From Actinoplanes utahensis (GTDB taxonomy: Bacteria; Actinomycetota; Actinomycetes; Mycobacteriales; Micromonosporaceae): a DNA stretch of 64,000 nt. Positions 1-8,920 of the stretch are shown in pieces. Each line of letters starts with the position of its first letter. Position 1 is the stretch's first letter. The stretch covers positions 34,728 to 98,727 of the forward strand of contig NZ_BOMZ01000072.1 in NCBI RefSeq assembly GCF_016862455.1. The letters are read 5' to 3'. The notes under the pieces are model-generated. The model was not told where the DNA came from. It did no database searches and was given only the letters and a program-made list of their open reading frames with translations. The position numbers and the translations under genes were made by a program.

Positions 1-22
1 AACGGCCGAACTCCACACACCT

Positions 23-3000
23 TCAGTGACCGGGGCCGTCCAGTGCCTCCACCATGCGCTCGAACCGTCCCACGAGATCCGGCCGGATCGGCGCGACCTT
101 CTCCAGGAGAGCGTTGCGCTCGGCGGGGTCGGCCAGCTCCGTGGGAAGGCTCCGCAGTTTCGACTTCTCGAAGACCCGCACCAGCGCGTCCGTGATCAGC
201 ACCGCGTCCAGCTCCCGCACGGATTGCTGGAGGATCTCATCCAGTACAGCGGCGATCTTCTCATCGGCTTCCGAGTCCCTGCCGTAGAAGTGCAGCAGGC
301 AACGAAGGACATCATTGCGTAACGGCCGAAGCACGAGGTCGGCGTTGATGAACATTTCCAGGAAATCGGCGCAATCCTGAGCGGTAGCTGTCTCATCCGT
401 GCAGAGACGATTCAACGTCAGCTTCATCACCCTGCTGCATGCGTCCAAGCCCACGGTGTCCGCGTCCGCGCCGCGGGTGAGGACGTTAGCGGCGGCGATG
501 GTCGTGGCTGTCGAATAGTCGCTCGGCGATGGGCGAACGAAGAGTTTGGCGAAGAGGTGCGCCGGCGAGACGAGGGCTTGATCTGTGCTGCCGGCCGCCT
601 CGGCGAAATTGTTGAAATGCGTGATCGGATCGTGGGCGAACGGCTCCAGCGCATGGTGCGCCATGTCGTCGAGCACCCCGCACTGGAAATAGGCCTTGCG
701 GTGCACCTCGAGCGGATTGAGATCGGGGTGCTGTGAATACTGGTCAGGTCCGGTCGGCTCGATCTCGAAAGTCCAGCGGATGTCCACCACCGGCATGGTC
801 GGCGGCGCGGAGGCCAGCTCCAGTCCGAGGTCGCGCCGGTCGTTCTCCCAGAGGCGGTCCAGGTCGATGGTGGCGACCAGGCTCGTCCAGCCGTCCACGG
901 ACAGCTGGGAACGCCACAACAGAGCCTGCGCATGCCACGGATCCACCGGATCGTCCTGCTCCGGGTACAGCTCGCGGGCCCGCACCGGCCCGGTGCAGAG
1001 GGCCAGGAGCAGGAGATTGGCGGCGTAGGTCGCGTAGCGCCCCGGCTCGCTCGCCGTCATCGGGAGGTAGCCGGCGTAGCGGGTGCCGGGTGGCGTGTGG
1101 TTGACCGTCCGGAACAGGCGCAGCGCCACCTGCCGGACGTCGTCGCGCACACCGGCCGGGGCGGACGACGCCAGTGCCTGGAGGAAGTCGACGACCGGGG
1201 CGCGCAGGCACAGCGGCTGGAACGACAGCAGCGCCCGCAGCAGCTCGTCGTCCGCCGGGGCCGCGTCGAACGACAGGATCGACGCCGCCTCCCGGGCCGC
1301 CACGTCCCGGATCACCTGCCAGGTCAGGCGCGCGACGAAGTATTCAGCGAAGGTGGCGTGCAGGAACTCGTACGTCTGGATGCGGTTGTCGTCCCGGAGC
1401 GCCCGCGCCCGGTGGATGAAGAAGAACCGGCCGAGCGTCAGCTCGGCGGCCTCCAGCGGCGCGCGGAGATCGGGGTCCGGCGCCCGGCGCGGGGGACTGC
1501 CGAACGGCAGGGCGGCGAGGTCGAGACCCAGGTCGGCTTCGGTGACCCAGAGCGCGGCCCGGTTGAACATCGCGAACGCCACCACGGACAGCCGCCGCAG
1601 CTCGGTCTCCACGGCCGCCGCCAGCTCTCGCTCGGACAGGCCGGGATGATGCTTGGTGATCTCCCGGATCGCGAAGCTGCGCAGCAACCGCTCATAGAGC
1701 TCGTCGGCGCGCAGGTCGGCGCCGGAGCGTTGCAGGGCGTTGCCGTCGGCGTCGTAGAGCGCCAGCATCAGCAGCAGCAACGGCTGCTCGGCGAGCACGG
1801 GGTGGGCCAGCACCGTGGCGGCGGGCAGCGGGTCGAGACCGCGGGCCGTGAAGTTGCCGGTGTTGACCTCGTTCCAGATCGCCAGCCAGGTGGCCACCCG
1901 CTCGTCGTCGAACGGTTCGAGGCGCACGGCGACGGTCTGCTCGGGCGCGCGGGCCCGGTCGGCGACCGCTGTCCGTGTCGTGACGATCACCGCGACCGGG
2001 CGGCCCTGCTCCGCCTCGCGCTGCTGGAACCTGGCGACCTTGACGAGATAGTCGGTCTGGCTCACGCCGACCGCCTGCAGCAGCTCGTCGAAACCGTCCA
2101 GCATGATCACCGGAAGCGCGTCGCCGGCCGCCCTGGACAGCTCCGGCCAATCGGCCCGCTCGCCGGTGGACCGGCGGAACGCGTGCTCGATCTGGTCCTG
2201 CAGGTCACCGGTGACCGGGGCGTCGCGCAACACGACCCGCACCGGCATGAAGTCGGCGGGTGGCAGCCGGGCCCCCAGCACCCGGGTCAGCACCGATTTG
2301 CCGGAGCCGGGCTGCCCGAGCACCAGCAGCGGCGCACGAACCGCCTGCGGCGAGGTCAGATGGCCCACCAGGAAGTCCTGGAGGTCCTCGCGTGCCGGGC
2401 GCCCGGACCACCAGGACTCTTCGCTGATCATCGAGGCCGCCGCCACGTCGGCGGCCCGGAAGCGGGGCGGCACGTAGGCCTGCCCGAGAGTGGGCATCCG
2501 GATGCCGTCGGGGACGTCGCCCGACTCGGCCACCCGGCGGCTCAGCTCCGCCCGGTTCGCCGCGTCCAGGCTCCGCCGCCGGTCACCGGGCGCGCGGCCG
2601 GTCGAGATCGACAGGAGGATCTCCTCCAGGCCGGCGAGCGCCGCCCGGGTGTCGGCGAGCGCCGCCCGGGTGGACCGGTGCTCCCGCTGGCCGGCCCAGC
2701 AGGCCACCTCCGGGAACTCGGCCACCAGCTGCCGGAAGGACTCGTCGTAGCGCTCGCAGGCCCGCTGCGGCGTGGCTCGCAGGGCTGTCAGGAAACGTGC
2801 GCGCCCGGTCTCGTCCAGACTCTCCCAGCCTGCGAGCCCGCTCAGGAAACGGTGCAGGACGTCGATCATCGCGGTGTATCGCCGCCGGAGCGCCGCGAGG
2901 TAGTCCTCCGGGGACTGCTGAGGGCTGGGCTGCCACTCGGCGATGGATCGGAGGGCCTCCACCATCCAGCCGAGCCCCGACTCCGGAACGGTGCCGCCGC

Positions 3001-3361
3001 TGCCGGCCAGGGTGAGCTGCTCGGCTTTCGTGGGTTGCAGGTCGGTGAAGCGGGACGGCAGGTCGGCCTCGTCGAGGGCCTCGAAGAAGGAGGCGACGGC
3101 GATGACCGTCAGCGCCGCCTCCAGACGCTCGGTGCGGTCGTAGCGGGACAGGCCGCTCTTGCGCTCGGACAGGCCCCGGACCAGGTCGTGACTCAGGCGG
3201 ACCAGGTCGGCCTTGTAGTCGAACCAGCCCAGCACATCGCCCACGAACGGAGCCGTGCCGGCCATCAGCCACCCGGCCGTCTTCTCCAGGGCGGTGACGA
3301 CCTTGCTGTCCTGGCCGCCGAGGATCCGGGCGGCGTCTGCGTAACTCAGCGACCTTGCCAC
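23..3361 (-). CDS. NACHT-domain STAND NTPase, copy 1
   Basis: Large signal-transduction NTPase of about 1112 residues. The Walker A motif GQPGSGKS has its lysine at about residue 355 and the Walker B motif DGFDE lies at about 422-426, followed by a TTRT sensor-like stretch. This layout is typical of NACHT modules. The N-terminal ~300 residues are predicted helical and begin ARSLSYADAARILGGQ, almost identical to the paralogue at 4123-7467. That conservation fixes the start at the GTG at 3361 rather than an upstream ATG at 3493, whose extra 44 residues are not shared. No leucine-rich repeat is evident in the C-terminal ~450 residues, which look helical. Bacterial NACHT proteins include anti-phage NLR-like sensors, but that role here is inference from the family. 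No transmembrane segment is obvious. Family call is firm, function unknown. Confidence 0.85.
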   Translation of the reverse strand: MARSLSYADAARILGGQDSKVVTALEKTAGWLMAGTAPFVGDVLGWFDYKADLVRLSHDLVRGLSERKSGLSRYDRTERLEAALTVIAVASFFEALDEADLPSRFTDLQPTKAEQLTLAGSGGTVPESGLGWMVEALRSIAEWQPSPQQSPEDYLAALRRRYTAMIDVLHRFLSGLAGWESLDETGRARFLTALRATPQRACERYDESFRQLVAEFPEVACWAGQREHRSTRAALADTRAALAGLEEILLSISTGRAPGDRRRSLDAANRAELSRRVAESGDVPDGIRMPTLGQAYVPPRFRAADVAAASMISEESWWSGRPAREDLQDFLVGHLTSPQAVRAPLLVLGQPGSGKSVLTRVLGARLPPADFMPVRVVLRDAPVTGDLQDQIEHAFRRSTGERADWPELSRAAGDALPVIMLDGFDELLQAVGVSQTDYLVKVARFQQREAEQGRPVAVIVTTRTAVADRARAPEQTVAVRLEPFDDERVATWLAIWNEVNTGNFTARGLDPLPAATVLAHPVLAEQPLLLLMLALYDADGNALQRSGADLRADELYERLLRSFAIREITKHHPGLSERELAAAVETELRRLSVVAFAMFNRAALWVTEADLGLDLAALPFGSPPRRAPDPDLRAPLEAAELTLGRFFFIHRARALRDDNRIQTYEFLHATFAEYFVARLTWQVIRDVAAREAASILSFDAAPADDELLRALLSFQPLCLRAPVVDFLQALASSAPAGVRDDVRQVALRLFRTVNHTPPGTRYAGYLPMTASEPGRYATYAANLLLLALCTGPVRARELYPEQDDPVDPWHAQALLWRSQLSVDGWTSLVATIDLDRLWENDRRDLGLELASAPPTMPVVDIRWTFEIEPTGPDQYSQHPDLNPLEVHRKAYFQCGVLDDMAHHALEPFAHDPITHFNNFAEAAGSTDQALVSPAHLFAKLFVRPSPSDYSTATTIAAANVLTRGADADTVGLDACSRVMKLTLNRLCTDETATAQDCADFLEMFINADLVLRPLRNDVLRCLLHFYGRDSEADEKIAAVLDEILQQSVRELDAVLITDALVRVFEKSKLRSLPTELADPAERNALLEKVAPIRPDLVGRFERMVEALDGPGH

Positions 3362-3538
3362 GGATCCATTCTGGACCGGGGGTACGACAAACCCGCCGGC
3401 CCGGGGCCCGGCTTCGTCATGGACACCGGTTGGGGTGGACGTCAGCGTGCACAACGCGGCCGGTACGGCCGGTGTCTGGATGGTGCGCAGCAATCACGAG
3501 AAGCGTCCGGCGGCCCGTTCTTCCGGTCGTTGTTGCGC

Positions 3539-4089
3539 AGCGGCAGCACGGCCTCACCCGATCCGTACGAGATCGTCTGGTACGACATGGCCAACACCGA
3601 GGCCCAGCGGTACGGGTTGGACCGTACATCCTCGGTCCACCGACGGCGGCGCCCCGTCGAGCAGCCTCTACGCCAGGAACATCACCACCTCGTGGGCGGA
3701 CTCGCTCGGCATCAAGGGCTATGTGCCCGCCTCGAGCCGCGGCCGGGTCGCCGGCATCAACGGCCGTGACACCGCGTACACGTACACCGTCGCATTCGCC
3801 GTCGCCGCACGCTGCGTATCGGCCTGTCCGCCAGGTATGCGGGCGGCCGCCATCGGGTGTCGGTCAACGGCTGGACGTCGTCGATCCCGGCCGACTCCGG
3901 AACCCGCAGCCTGACGGTGGGCGCGTCCGCTCGTACATGTCGACGCTGACGTACGCGATCCTGGCGTCGGCGTTCCAGACCGACACCAGCCAGTGGAACA
4001 TCCTGAGATTGTCGGTGGTCAGCGGTTCCTCCGGCGACACCTACCTGAGCCCCGGCGTCGCCTTCGACTGCATCGACCTCCTCGTCTGA
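3539..4089 (+). pseudogene. Frame-broken remnant of an unrecognised gene
   Basis: Protein-like sequence on the plus strand is recognisable only by switching frames. One frame reads SGSTASPDPYEIVWYDMAN from 3539. A second carries SSSLYARNITTSWADSLGIK around 3670-3720. The first frame resumes with HRVSVNGWTSSIPADSG from about 3851. A third frame carries TYAILASAFQTDTSQWNILR and a hydrophilic tail up to the TGA at 4087-4089. No single reading frame spans the segments and no clear start with a ribosome site is visible, so I read this as a gene inactivated by at least three indels. I do not recognise the family. Its position between two NACHT paralogues suggests an insertion or a former partner gene. 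Sequencing error is a less likely alternative, because several shifts would be needed. Confidence 0.5.
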
Positions 4090-4122
4090 CACCCCGGCCG
4101 GCGGCGCTGCGGCGCCGGCCGG

Positions 4123-7100
4123 TCACGGTCGCCTCTCGGCACGACGGATCTCCCGCAGACTCCTGGCCAGGTCGGGTCGTTGTCGCGCCACCTCGTCGAA
4201 CGCCTCCGCGGTGGCGAAGCGGTCGATCAGTACGCGGGGGATCGCCAGACCGAGATCCTTCAGTCTGGCCACGACCTCGGCCGCGGTCAGATGATCGAGC
4301 AGCCGGCCCGTCCAGCCGATGGGTGCGTGGGTCCGGTCGATCACGTCGGCGATGAGCATGGCCAGGCTCAAGTCGCTGCGGTGGTGGGAGCCGAGGAACC
4401 GCAGCGCGCACCGGATGATTCCGGACGCCAAGGCGTTCACGACCTCGGTCCGGGTGCTTCCCCCGATGATCCGGAGCACATGGGCGGTGAGCCGGGGCGT
4501 GGCGGAGGGATCAGCGGCGAGCAGCGCCAGCAACGCGCTGCCGTACCGGAGGTAGTCGTCGTCGGACCATTGCGGGAAGTCCGAGGAGATGATCTTGGCT
4601 GCCTGGTGGTAGGTGGTCTCCCGATGTTCCGTCCGGCTGCCGTCGAGGGGCGTCATCAACAGTCGGAGGAGCGTGTGCGCTGCCGACGGGCACGCGTCGG
4701 CGGACCAGCCGACGAAGGTGTTGAGACCGATGCCCAGACCGGTCGTCATCGGCTCCAGCGCGTTGTGCAGGGCATCGTTCGTTCTCCCGCCGACGAAATG
4801 GGCGCTGCGGCGTAGAGCCTCGCCGTGCAGGTCGACGTAGTTCCAGGTGAAGCCACGACGATTGTGGTTCTCCGGCGGGAAGCCGAACGTCCAGTACATG
4901 TCGAGGGCCGGTGTTACCCACGATCCGTCGTCCATGCCGAGCCGCATGACCCGGCGGTCGCCGTCCCACAGGCGCTCGATCGTCAGCGTGCGGACGAACC
5001 CGTGCCAGGTGTCGTCACTGAACTGGGACTGCCACAGGAGCGCCTGGCTGCTCCACGCCCGCACCGGATCGATGCCGGGAAAGAGATCGTCGGTGCTCAC
5101 CTCGTCGCCGGCGCAGGCGATCAGCAGCAGGAGATTCGCGCTGTAGACGGCATACTTCCCCGGCTCGCTGTGACGGCACGGCCGATATCCGGTGTAGCGG
5201 TTGTCCGGAGGTGAGTACGGGACCGACCGGAACAACCGCAGCAGCAGCCCGCGAAGCGCCGCGAGCTCTGCGGGGCCCGACTCCGCCATCATCGCCCGGA
5301 GGAAGCGGATCACCGCCTGCCGGAGGCTGAGGGGTTCGTAGGAGAGCAGCGCCCGCAGGCGGCCGTCGTCGGCGGTCTCAGCGGCGAACGGCCCGGCCGT
5401 CACTGTCTCCCGGGCCGCCATGGCCCGCAGGATCTGCCAGGTGAGGCGGGCCACGAAGAACTCACCGAAGGTGGCGTGCAGGAATTCGTAGGTTCCCCGG
5501 TGCTGCTCGCCGTGCTCGCTGCGAGCCCGGTGGATGAAGAAGAACCTGCCGATCGCCAGATCGGCGGCCCGCAACGGGGTCCGTAGATCCGCCCCGGTCT
5601 TCGCGCGGGCCATTCCGAGAAACCCGGTCAGGTCGCGGTCGAGGTCGTCTTCGGAGATCCACAGGGCGGCTCGGTTGAACATCGCGAACGCGACGACGGA
5701 CAGTTGCAGCAGTTCGTTCTCGACGGCTGCCGCCAGCTCGCGCTCGCTGAGATCGCTCCGGCTCTTACGAACCTCGCGGACGGCGAAACTGCGCAGTAGC
5801 CGCTCATAGAGCTGGTCGGCGCGAAGATCGCTGTCGCCTCGTTGCAGAGCGTTGGCGTCCGCGTCGTAGAGAGCGAGCATCAACAGCAGCAGCGGCTGTT
5901 CGGCGAGTTCGGGGTGGGTCAGCGCGGCGGCCGGGGTCAGGGGCGCCAGACCGCGCGCGGCCAGGACGGACGCGTTCGTGGCGTTCCAGACCTCCAGCCA
6001 GTCGGTCACCTGTTTCCGATCGAACGGCTCCAGACGGATCGCCACGGCATGTTCCGGCGCCTGTGCCCGGTCGGCGACCGCCGTCCGCGTGGTCACCAGC
6101 ACAGCGACCGGTCGTCCCTGGGTGGCCTCGCGACGCTGGAAATCAGCCACGCGCGTCAGGTAGTCGCTCTGGCTGACCCCGAGAGCCTGGAGCAGTTCGT
6201 CGAAGCCGTCCAGCAGGATCACCGGCATCGCGTCACCGGACGAGCCGACCAGGCCGGGCCATTCCACCCGGTCACCGGTGGCGGCGCGGATGGCGTGTTC
6301 GAGTTGGTCCTGCAGATCGGCCGCAGCGGGCGCGGAGCGCAGCTCGACCCGGACCGGAAGGAAGTCGGCGGCCGGCAGTCGCGCCGCGAGCACCTTGGTG
6401 AGCACCGACTTCCCCGATCCGGGTTGACCGAGCACCAGCAGCGGAGCCCGGCTCGCTTGCGGTGAGGTGAGGTGTCCGATCAGGAAGTCTTCGATGTCGT
6501 CGCGGACGGGCAGGCCGCTCCACCACTGCTCGTCGCTCACCCGGACGCCCGGCAGCACGTCGGACACCCTGAACCGGGACGGCCGGTATGCCTGACCGAG
6601 CGACGGCATGTGGATTCCGCCGGGTGCGTTGCCGGTCTCGACGATCGGCTCGTTCAGAGCGGCGCGGTAGGCGTCGGTCAGGGCGGCCCGGCGGACGCCT
6701 GGCGCCTGGCCGGTGGAGATTCGCAGCAGCGTCTCCTCGACGGCGGCGAGAGCGGCACGGGTGGCGCGCTGCTCGTGCTGGCTCGCCCAGCGGGCCACCT
6801 CGGGGAACTCGGCCGCCAAGGTGCGGAACGAATCCTGGTACCTCGCGCAGGCGTGGTCCGGAACCAGGCGTAGCGCCACGTCGAAAAGTTCGCGGGAGGC
6901 TCGTGGAAGCTGGTCCCCGAGCGCGAGGCCGGTGACGAATCCGCCGAAGGATTTCGCAAGATCCACATAGTAGCGGCGCAGCCGGGTCAGGAACGCTTCC
7001 GGCGGCTCCTGTGGGGTCGGCATGGGAAGACTGTTGGACATGACCGTGGCGAGGAAGGTGCCCGGGCCCGGCCCGAGGACGACCGGGTCGTGCCGGGAGG

Positions 7101-7467
7101 CGGCGCGGCGGGCGACGGCCAACTGTTCCGCCTTGGTCAGTTCCATCTCGGCGAGTTCCACGGGCAACTGCATCTCGGTGAGAGCCTCGAAGAAGGCGGT
7201 CACGACGATGACGGTGTGGGCGGCTTCGAGGCGTTCGGTGCGGCCGTAGCGGGACAGGCCGCTGCGGTGTTCGGCGAGGTTGCGGACGAGTTCGTTGCTC
7301 AGGCGGACGAAGTCGGCCTTGGCGTCGAACCAGCTCAGCACCGCGTCCGCCACCGGCGCGGTGCCGAGCATGAGGACGCCGGCGATCTTCTCCAGGGCGG
7401 TGATGATCTTGCTGTTCTGGCCGCCGAGAAGGCGAGCGGCGTCGGCGTAGCTCAGCGACCGTGCCAT
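4123..7467 (-). CDS. NACHT-domain STAND NTPase, copy 2
   Basis: Paralogue of the gene at 23-3361, about 1114 residues and alignable along most of its length. The N terminus is ARSLSYADAARLLGGQ, Walker A is GQPGSGKS with lysine at about residue 353, Walker B is LLDGFDELLQA, and a TTRTAVADRAQAPEH stretch follows. The region after the NACHT core (RSFAVREVRKS, then LLQLSVVAFAMFNRAALW) is also shared, whereas the last ~250 residues diverge. That is the pattern expected if the C terminus is the sensing part. The ATG at 7467 is preceded by GATGGAGCG, a reasonable ribosome site. The longer frame upstream only translates a 12-bp tandem repeat and is not used. Same strand as copy 1, but separated from it by a gene remnant, so co-transcription is uncertain. 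Nucleotide-dependent oligomerising switch by family; ligand and output unknown. Confidence 0.86.
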   Translation of the reverse strand: MARSLSYADAARLLGGQNSKIITALEKIAGVLMLGTAPVADAVLSWFDAKADFVRLSNELVRNLAEHRSGLSRYGRTERLEAAHTVIVVTAFFEALTEMQLPVELAEMELTKAEQLAVARRAASRHDPVVLGPGPGTFLATVMSNSLPMPTPQEPPEAFLTRLRRYYVDLAKSFGGFVTGLALGDQLPRASRELFDVALRLVPDHACARYQDSFRTLAAEFPEVARWASQHEQRATRAALAAVEETLLRISTGQAPGVRRAALTDAYRAALNEPIVETGNAPGGIHMPSLGQAYRPSRFRVSDVLPGVRVSDEQWWSGLPVRDDIEDFLIGHLTSPQASRAPLLVLGQPGSGKSVLTKVLAARLPAADFLPVRVELRSAPAAADLQDQLEHAIRAATGDRVEWPGLVGSSGDAMPVILLDGFDELLQALGVSQSDYLTRVADFQRREATQGRPVAVLVTTRTAVADRAQAPEHAVAIRLEPFDRKQVTDWLEVWNATNASVLAARGLAPLTPAAALTHPELAEQPLLLLMLALYDADANALQRGDSDLRADQLYERLLRSFAVREVRKSRSDLSERELAAAVENELLQLSVVAFAMFNRAALWISEDDLDRDLTGFLGMARAKTGADLRTPLRAADLAIGRFFFIHRARSEHGEQHRGTYEFLHATFGEFFVARLTWQILRAMAARETVTAGPFAAETADDGRLRALLSYEPLSLRQAVIRFLRAMMAESGPAELAALRGLLLRLFRSVPYSPPDNRYTGYRPCRHSEPGKYAVYSANLLLLIACAGDEVSTDDLFPGIDPVRAWSSQALLWQSQFSDDTWHGFVRTLTIERLWDGDRRVMRLGMDDGSWVTPALDMYWTFGFPPENHNRRGFTWNYVDLHGEALRRSAHFVGGRTNDALHNALEPMTTGLGIGLNTFVGWSADACPSAAHTLLRLLMTPLDGSRTEHRETTYHQAAKIISSDFPQWSDDDYLRYGSALLALLAADPSATPRLTAHVLRIIGGSTRTEVVNALASGIIRCALRFLGSHHRSDLSLAMLIADVIDRTHAPIGWTGRLLDHLTAAEVVARLKDLGLAIPRVLIDRFATAEAFDEVARQRPDLARSLREIRRAERRP

Positions 7468-7503
7468 CGCTCCATCATGGGCGTCCGCGGCGGGATCGGC
7501 GAA

Positions 7504-7551
7504 CGGGCACCGATACGGGCACCGATACGGGCACCGATACGGGCACCGACG
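7504..7551. repeat. 12-bp tandem repeat, four copies
   Basis: Four consecutive copies of CGGGCACCGATA (the last differs at its end) lie 37-84 bases upstream of the second NACHT gene. The last copy runs into GCACCGACGGTGC, a short inverted repeat. The array sits where promoter or 5' leader sequence would be expected. Function is not evident. Confidence 0.9.
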
Positions 7552-7687
7552 GTGCAACGAGGCAGGTGGGCTGGGCGTACCGGGAGGTCACCCGGGGGAT
7601 GGGCATCCGGTCGCGCCGCCGCCGGTGTGGTCCGGAGGAGCCGCATAGTGGCGTCCGGTTCCAGTCTCGGGTGGGAGGTGGGCGGGA

Positions 7688-8920
7688 ATGCGCAGGGTCG
7701 ATCACCGTCGCCGCGTGCGGCGGCTCGGGGGAGTGGTGGCCGCCGTTCTGATGGTCGTGCTCGGGGGCTGTTCCGGTTCGGACGAGTTCGATCCGCCGGA
7801 GGGGCCGCTGTCGTCGGTCTCGGTCACCCCGCATCCACTCGACGCGTCGAGCCGGGCCGGTGGCGAGGCGGGCCCGGCCGGCGGCGAGGCGGGCCCGGGC
7901 GCGGTGTCCGCACCGGTGACGGCATCGGCCGCGGCGTTGCCGGCGCTGCCGTTGAGGCCGCCGCCCGCCGATCGGCTGCCGGCGGGGCCGGGACTCGATC
8001 GGGTGCCGGTCGGACCGGGACCCGATCGGCTGCCGTCCGGGCCGAGAAGCCGCATCGAGAAGCCGAGCGGGCCCGGCGGCGGGAGAACGGCCGGTCCGGG
8101 GCCGCGTACCGGCAAGCCGGTACGGCCGGCGCCCACGGTGACGGCGCCGGTGCCGACGACGTCACCGTCGCCGTCGGTGGAGCCGCGCCGCCGGCCGGGC
8201 TGGCTCCAGGACCTGCTGATCTCGACGCCCGGCTGGGGATGCGGCGGCGGGAAGCCCGGCGGATCGGACGAGATCTACGTCGTGCAGCGGCTCCAGGCCG
8301 CGCAGGTGTGCCTGAATTACGCCAAGCGCCGCGAACCGGTGTTCCGCCTCCGGTCGCCGAGCGGCGTGGAGACCCGGCTGCCCGGCTTCTACGGCGGGTC
8401 CATGTCCGGCTGGGAGTGGCCGGTACGGCCCGGCGCGCCCGGTTCCCCGCTGACCGAGTCGGGCATCCACCGCTTCGAGGTCGTGGGCGAGGTGGACACC
8501 GGCACCGAGGAGGCGCCGGGCGCCGCGATCGTGGAGACCCGCGGTGAGATCATCGTGGTGCCGTCCCGTGAGCCCCGGACCGCGTTCTCGGTCGGTGCGG
8601 CGATCGGCGCTCCCGGCGCGTTCCGTCCGGGCGGCGCGGCCGGCGTGTTCCCGCCGGGAGCGGCCGTCGCGATCCGTGCGGCCGGTTACCGGCCCGGCAG
8701 CCGGGTGCTGGTCACGGTCTACCGCGACCGCGGCGTGTCGCCGGGCTTCGAGGTGCTCACCGACCTGCCCGATCTGGTGGTGGACGGGCGGGGCGAGGGG
8801 GAGATCCGGTGGACGCTGCCCCGGCAGCCACGGAGTTACGGGATCTGGGTGGAGCCGGAGCCGGTCGAGCCGGAACGGCTGAACAACGGCCTGACCTGGT
8901 ACTTCGGGGTGAGGGGCTGA
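7688..8920 (+). CDS. Putative secreted lipoprotein with low-complexity linker
   Basis: A 410-residue protein. The N terminus has arginine-rich positive charge, a hydrophobic core (VVAAVLMVVLGG) and a lipobox ending LGGC with Cys at about residue 28, so it is predicted to be a type II signal peptide lipoprotein. Residues ~35-175 are rich in Gly, Pro, Ala and Arg and include imperfect repeats of the form GPGLDRVPVGPGPDRLPSGP, suggesting a flexible cell-wall spacer. The C-terminal ~230 residues form a better structured domain with two cysteines (WGCGGG and VCLNYA) and many beta-type stretches. GGGAGGTGGGCGGGA precedes the ATG. The stop codon abuts the ATG of the next gene, so the two are probably co-expressed. 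I do not recognise the family. Confidence 0.75.
   Translation: MRRVDHRRRVRRLGGVVAAVLMVVLGGCSGSDEFDPPEGPLSSVSVTPHPLDASSRAGGEAGPAGGEAGPGAVSAPVTASAAALPALPLRPPPADRLPAGPGLDRVPVGPGPDRLPSGPRSRIEKPSGPGGGRTAGPGPRTGKPVRPAPTVTAPVPTTSPSPSVEPRRRPGWLQDLLISTPGWGCGGGKPGGSDEIYVVQRLQAAQVCLNYAKRREPVFRLRSPSGVETRLPGFYGGSMSGWEWPVRPGAPGSPLTESGIHRFEVVGEVDTGTEEAPGAAIVETRGEIIVVPSREPRTAFSVGAAIGAPGAFRPGGAAGVFPPGAAVAIRAAGYRPGSRVLVTVYRDRGVSPGFEVLTDLPDLVVDGRGEGEIRWTLPRQPRSYGIWVEPEPVEPERLNNGLTWYFGVRG

Noticed and set aside
932..3769. Very long plus-strand open frame opposite the first NACHT gene
   Set aside because: It is rich in Arg, Gly, Pro, His and Gln, has no family features, and lies antisense to a conserved gene. 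GC-rich codon bias keeps opposite frames open.
7467..7557. N-terminal extension with CPYR repeats on the second NACHT protein
   Set aside because: It only translates the 12-bp tandem repeat; the conserved start shared with the paralogue and the ribosome site place the start at 7467.
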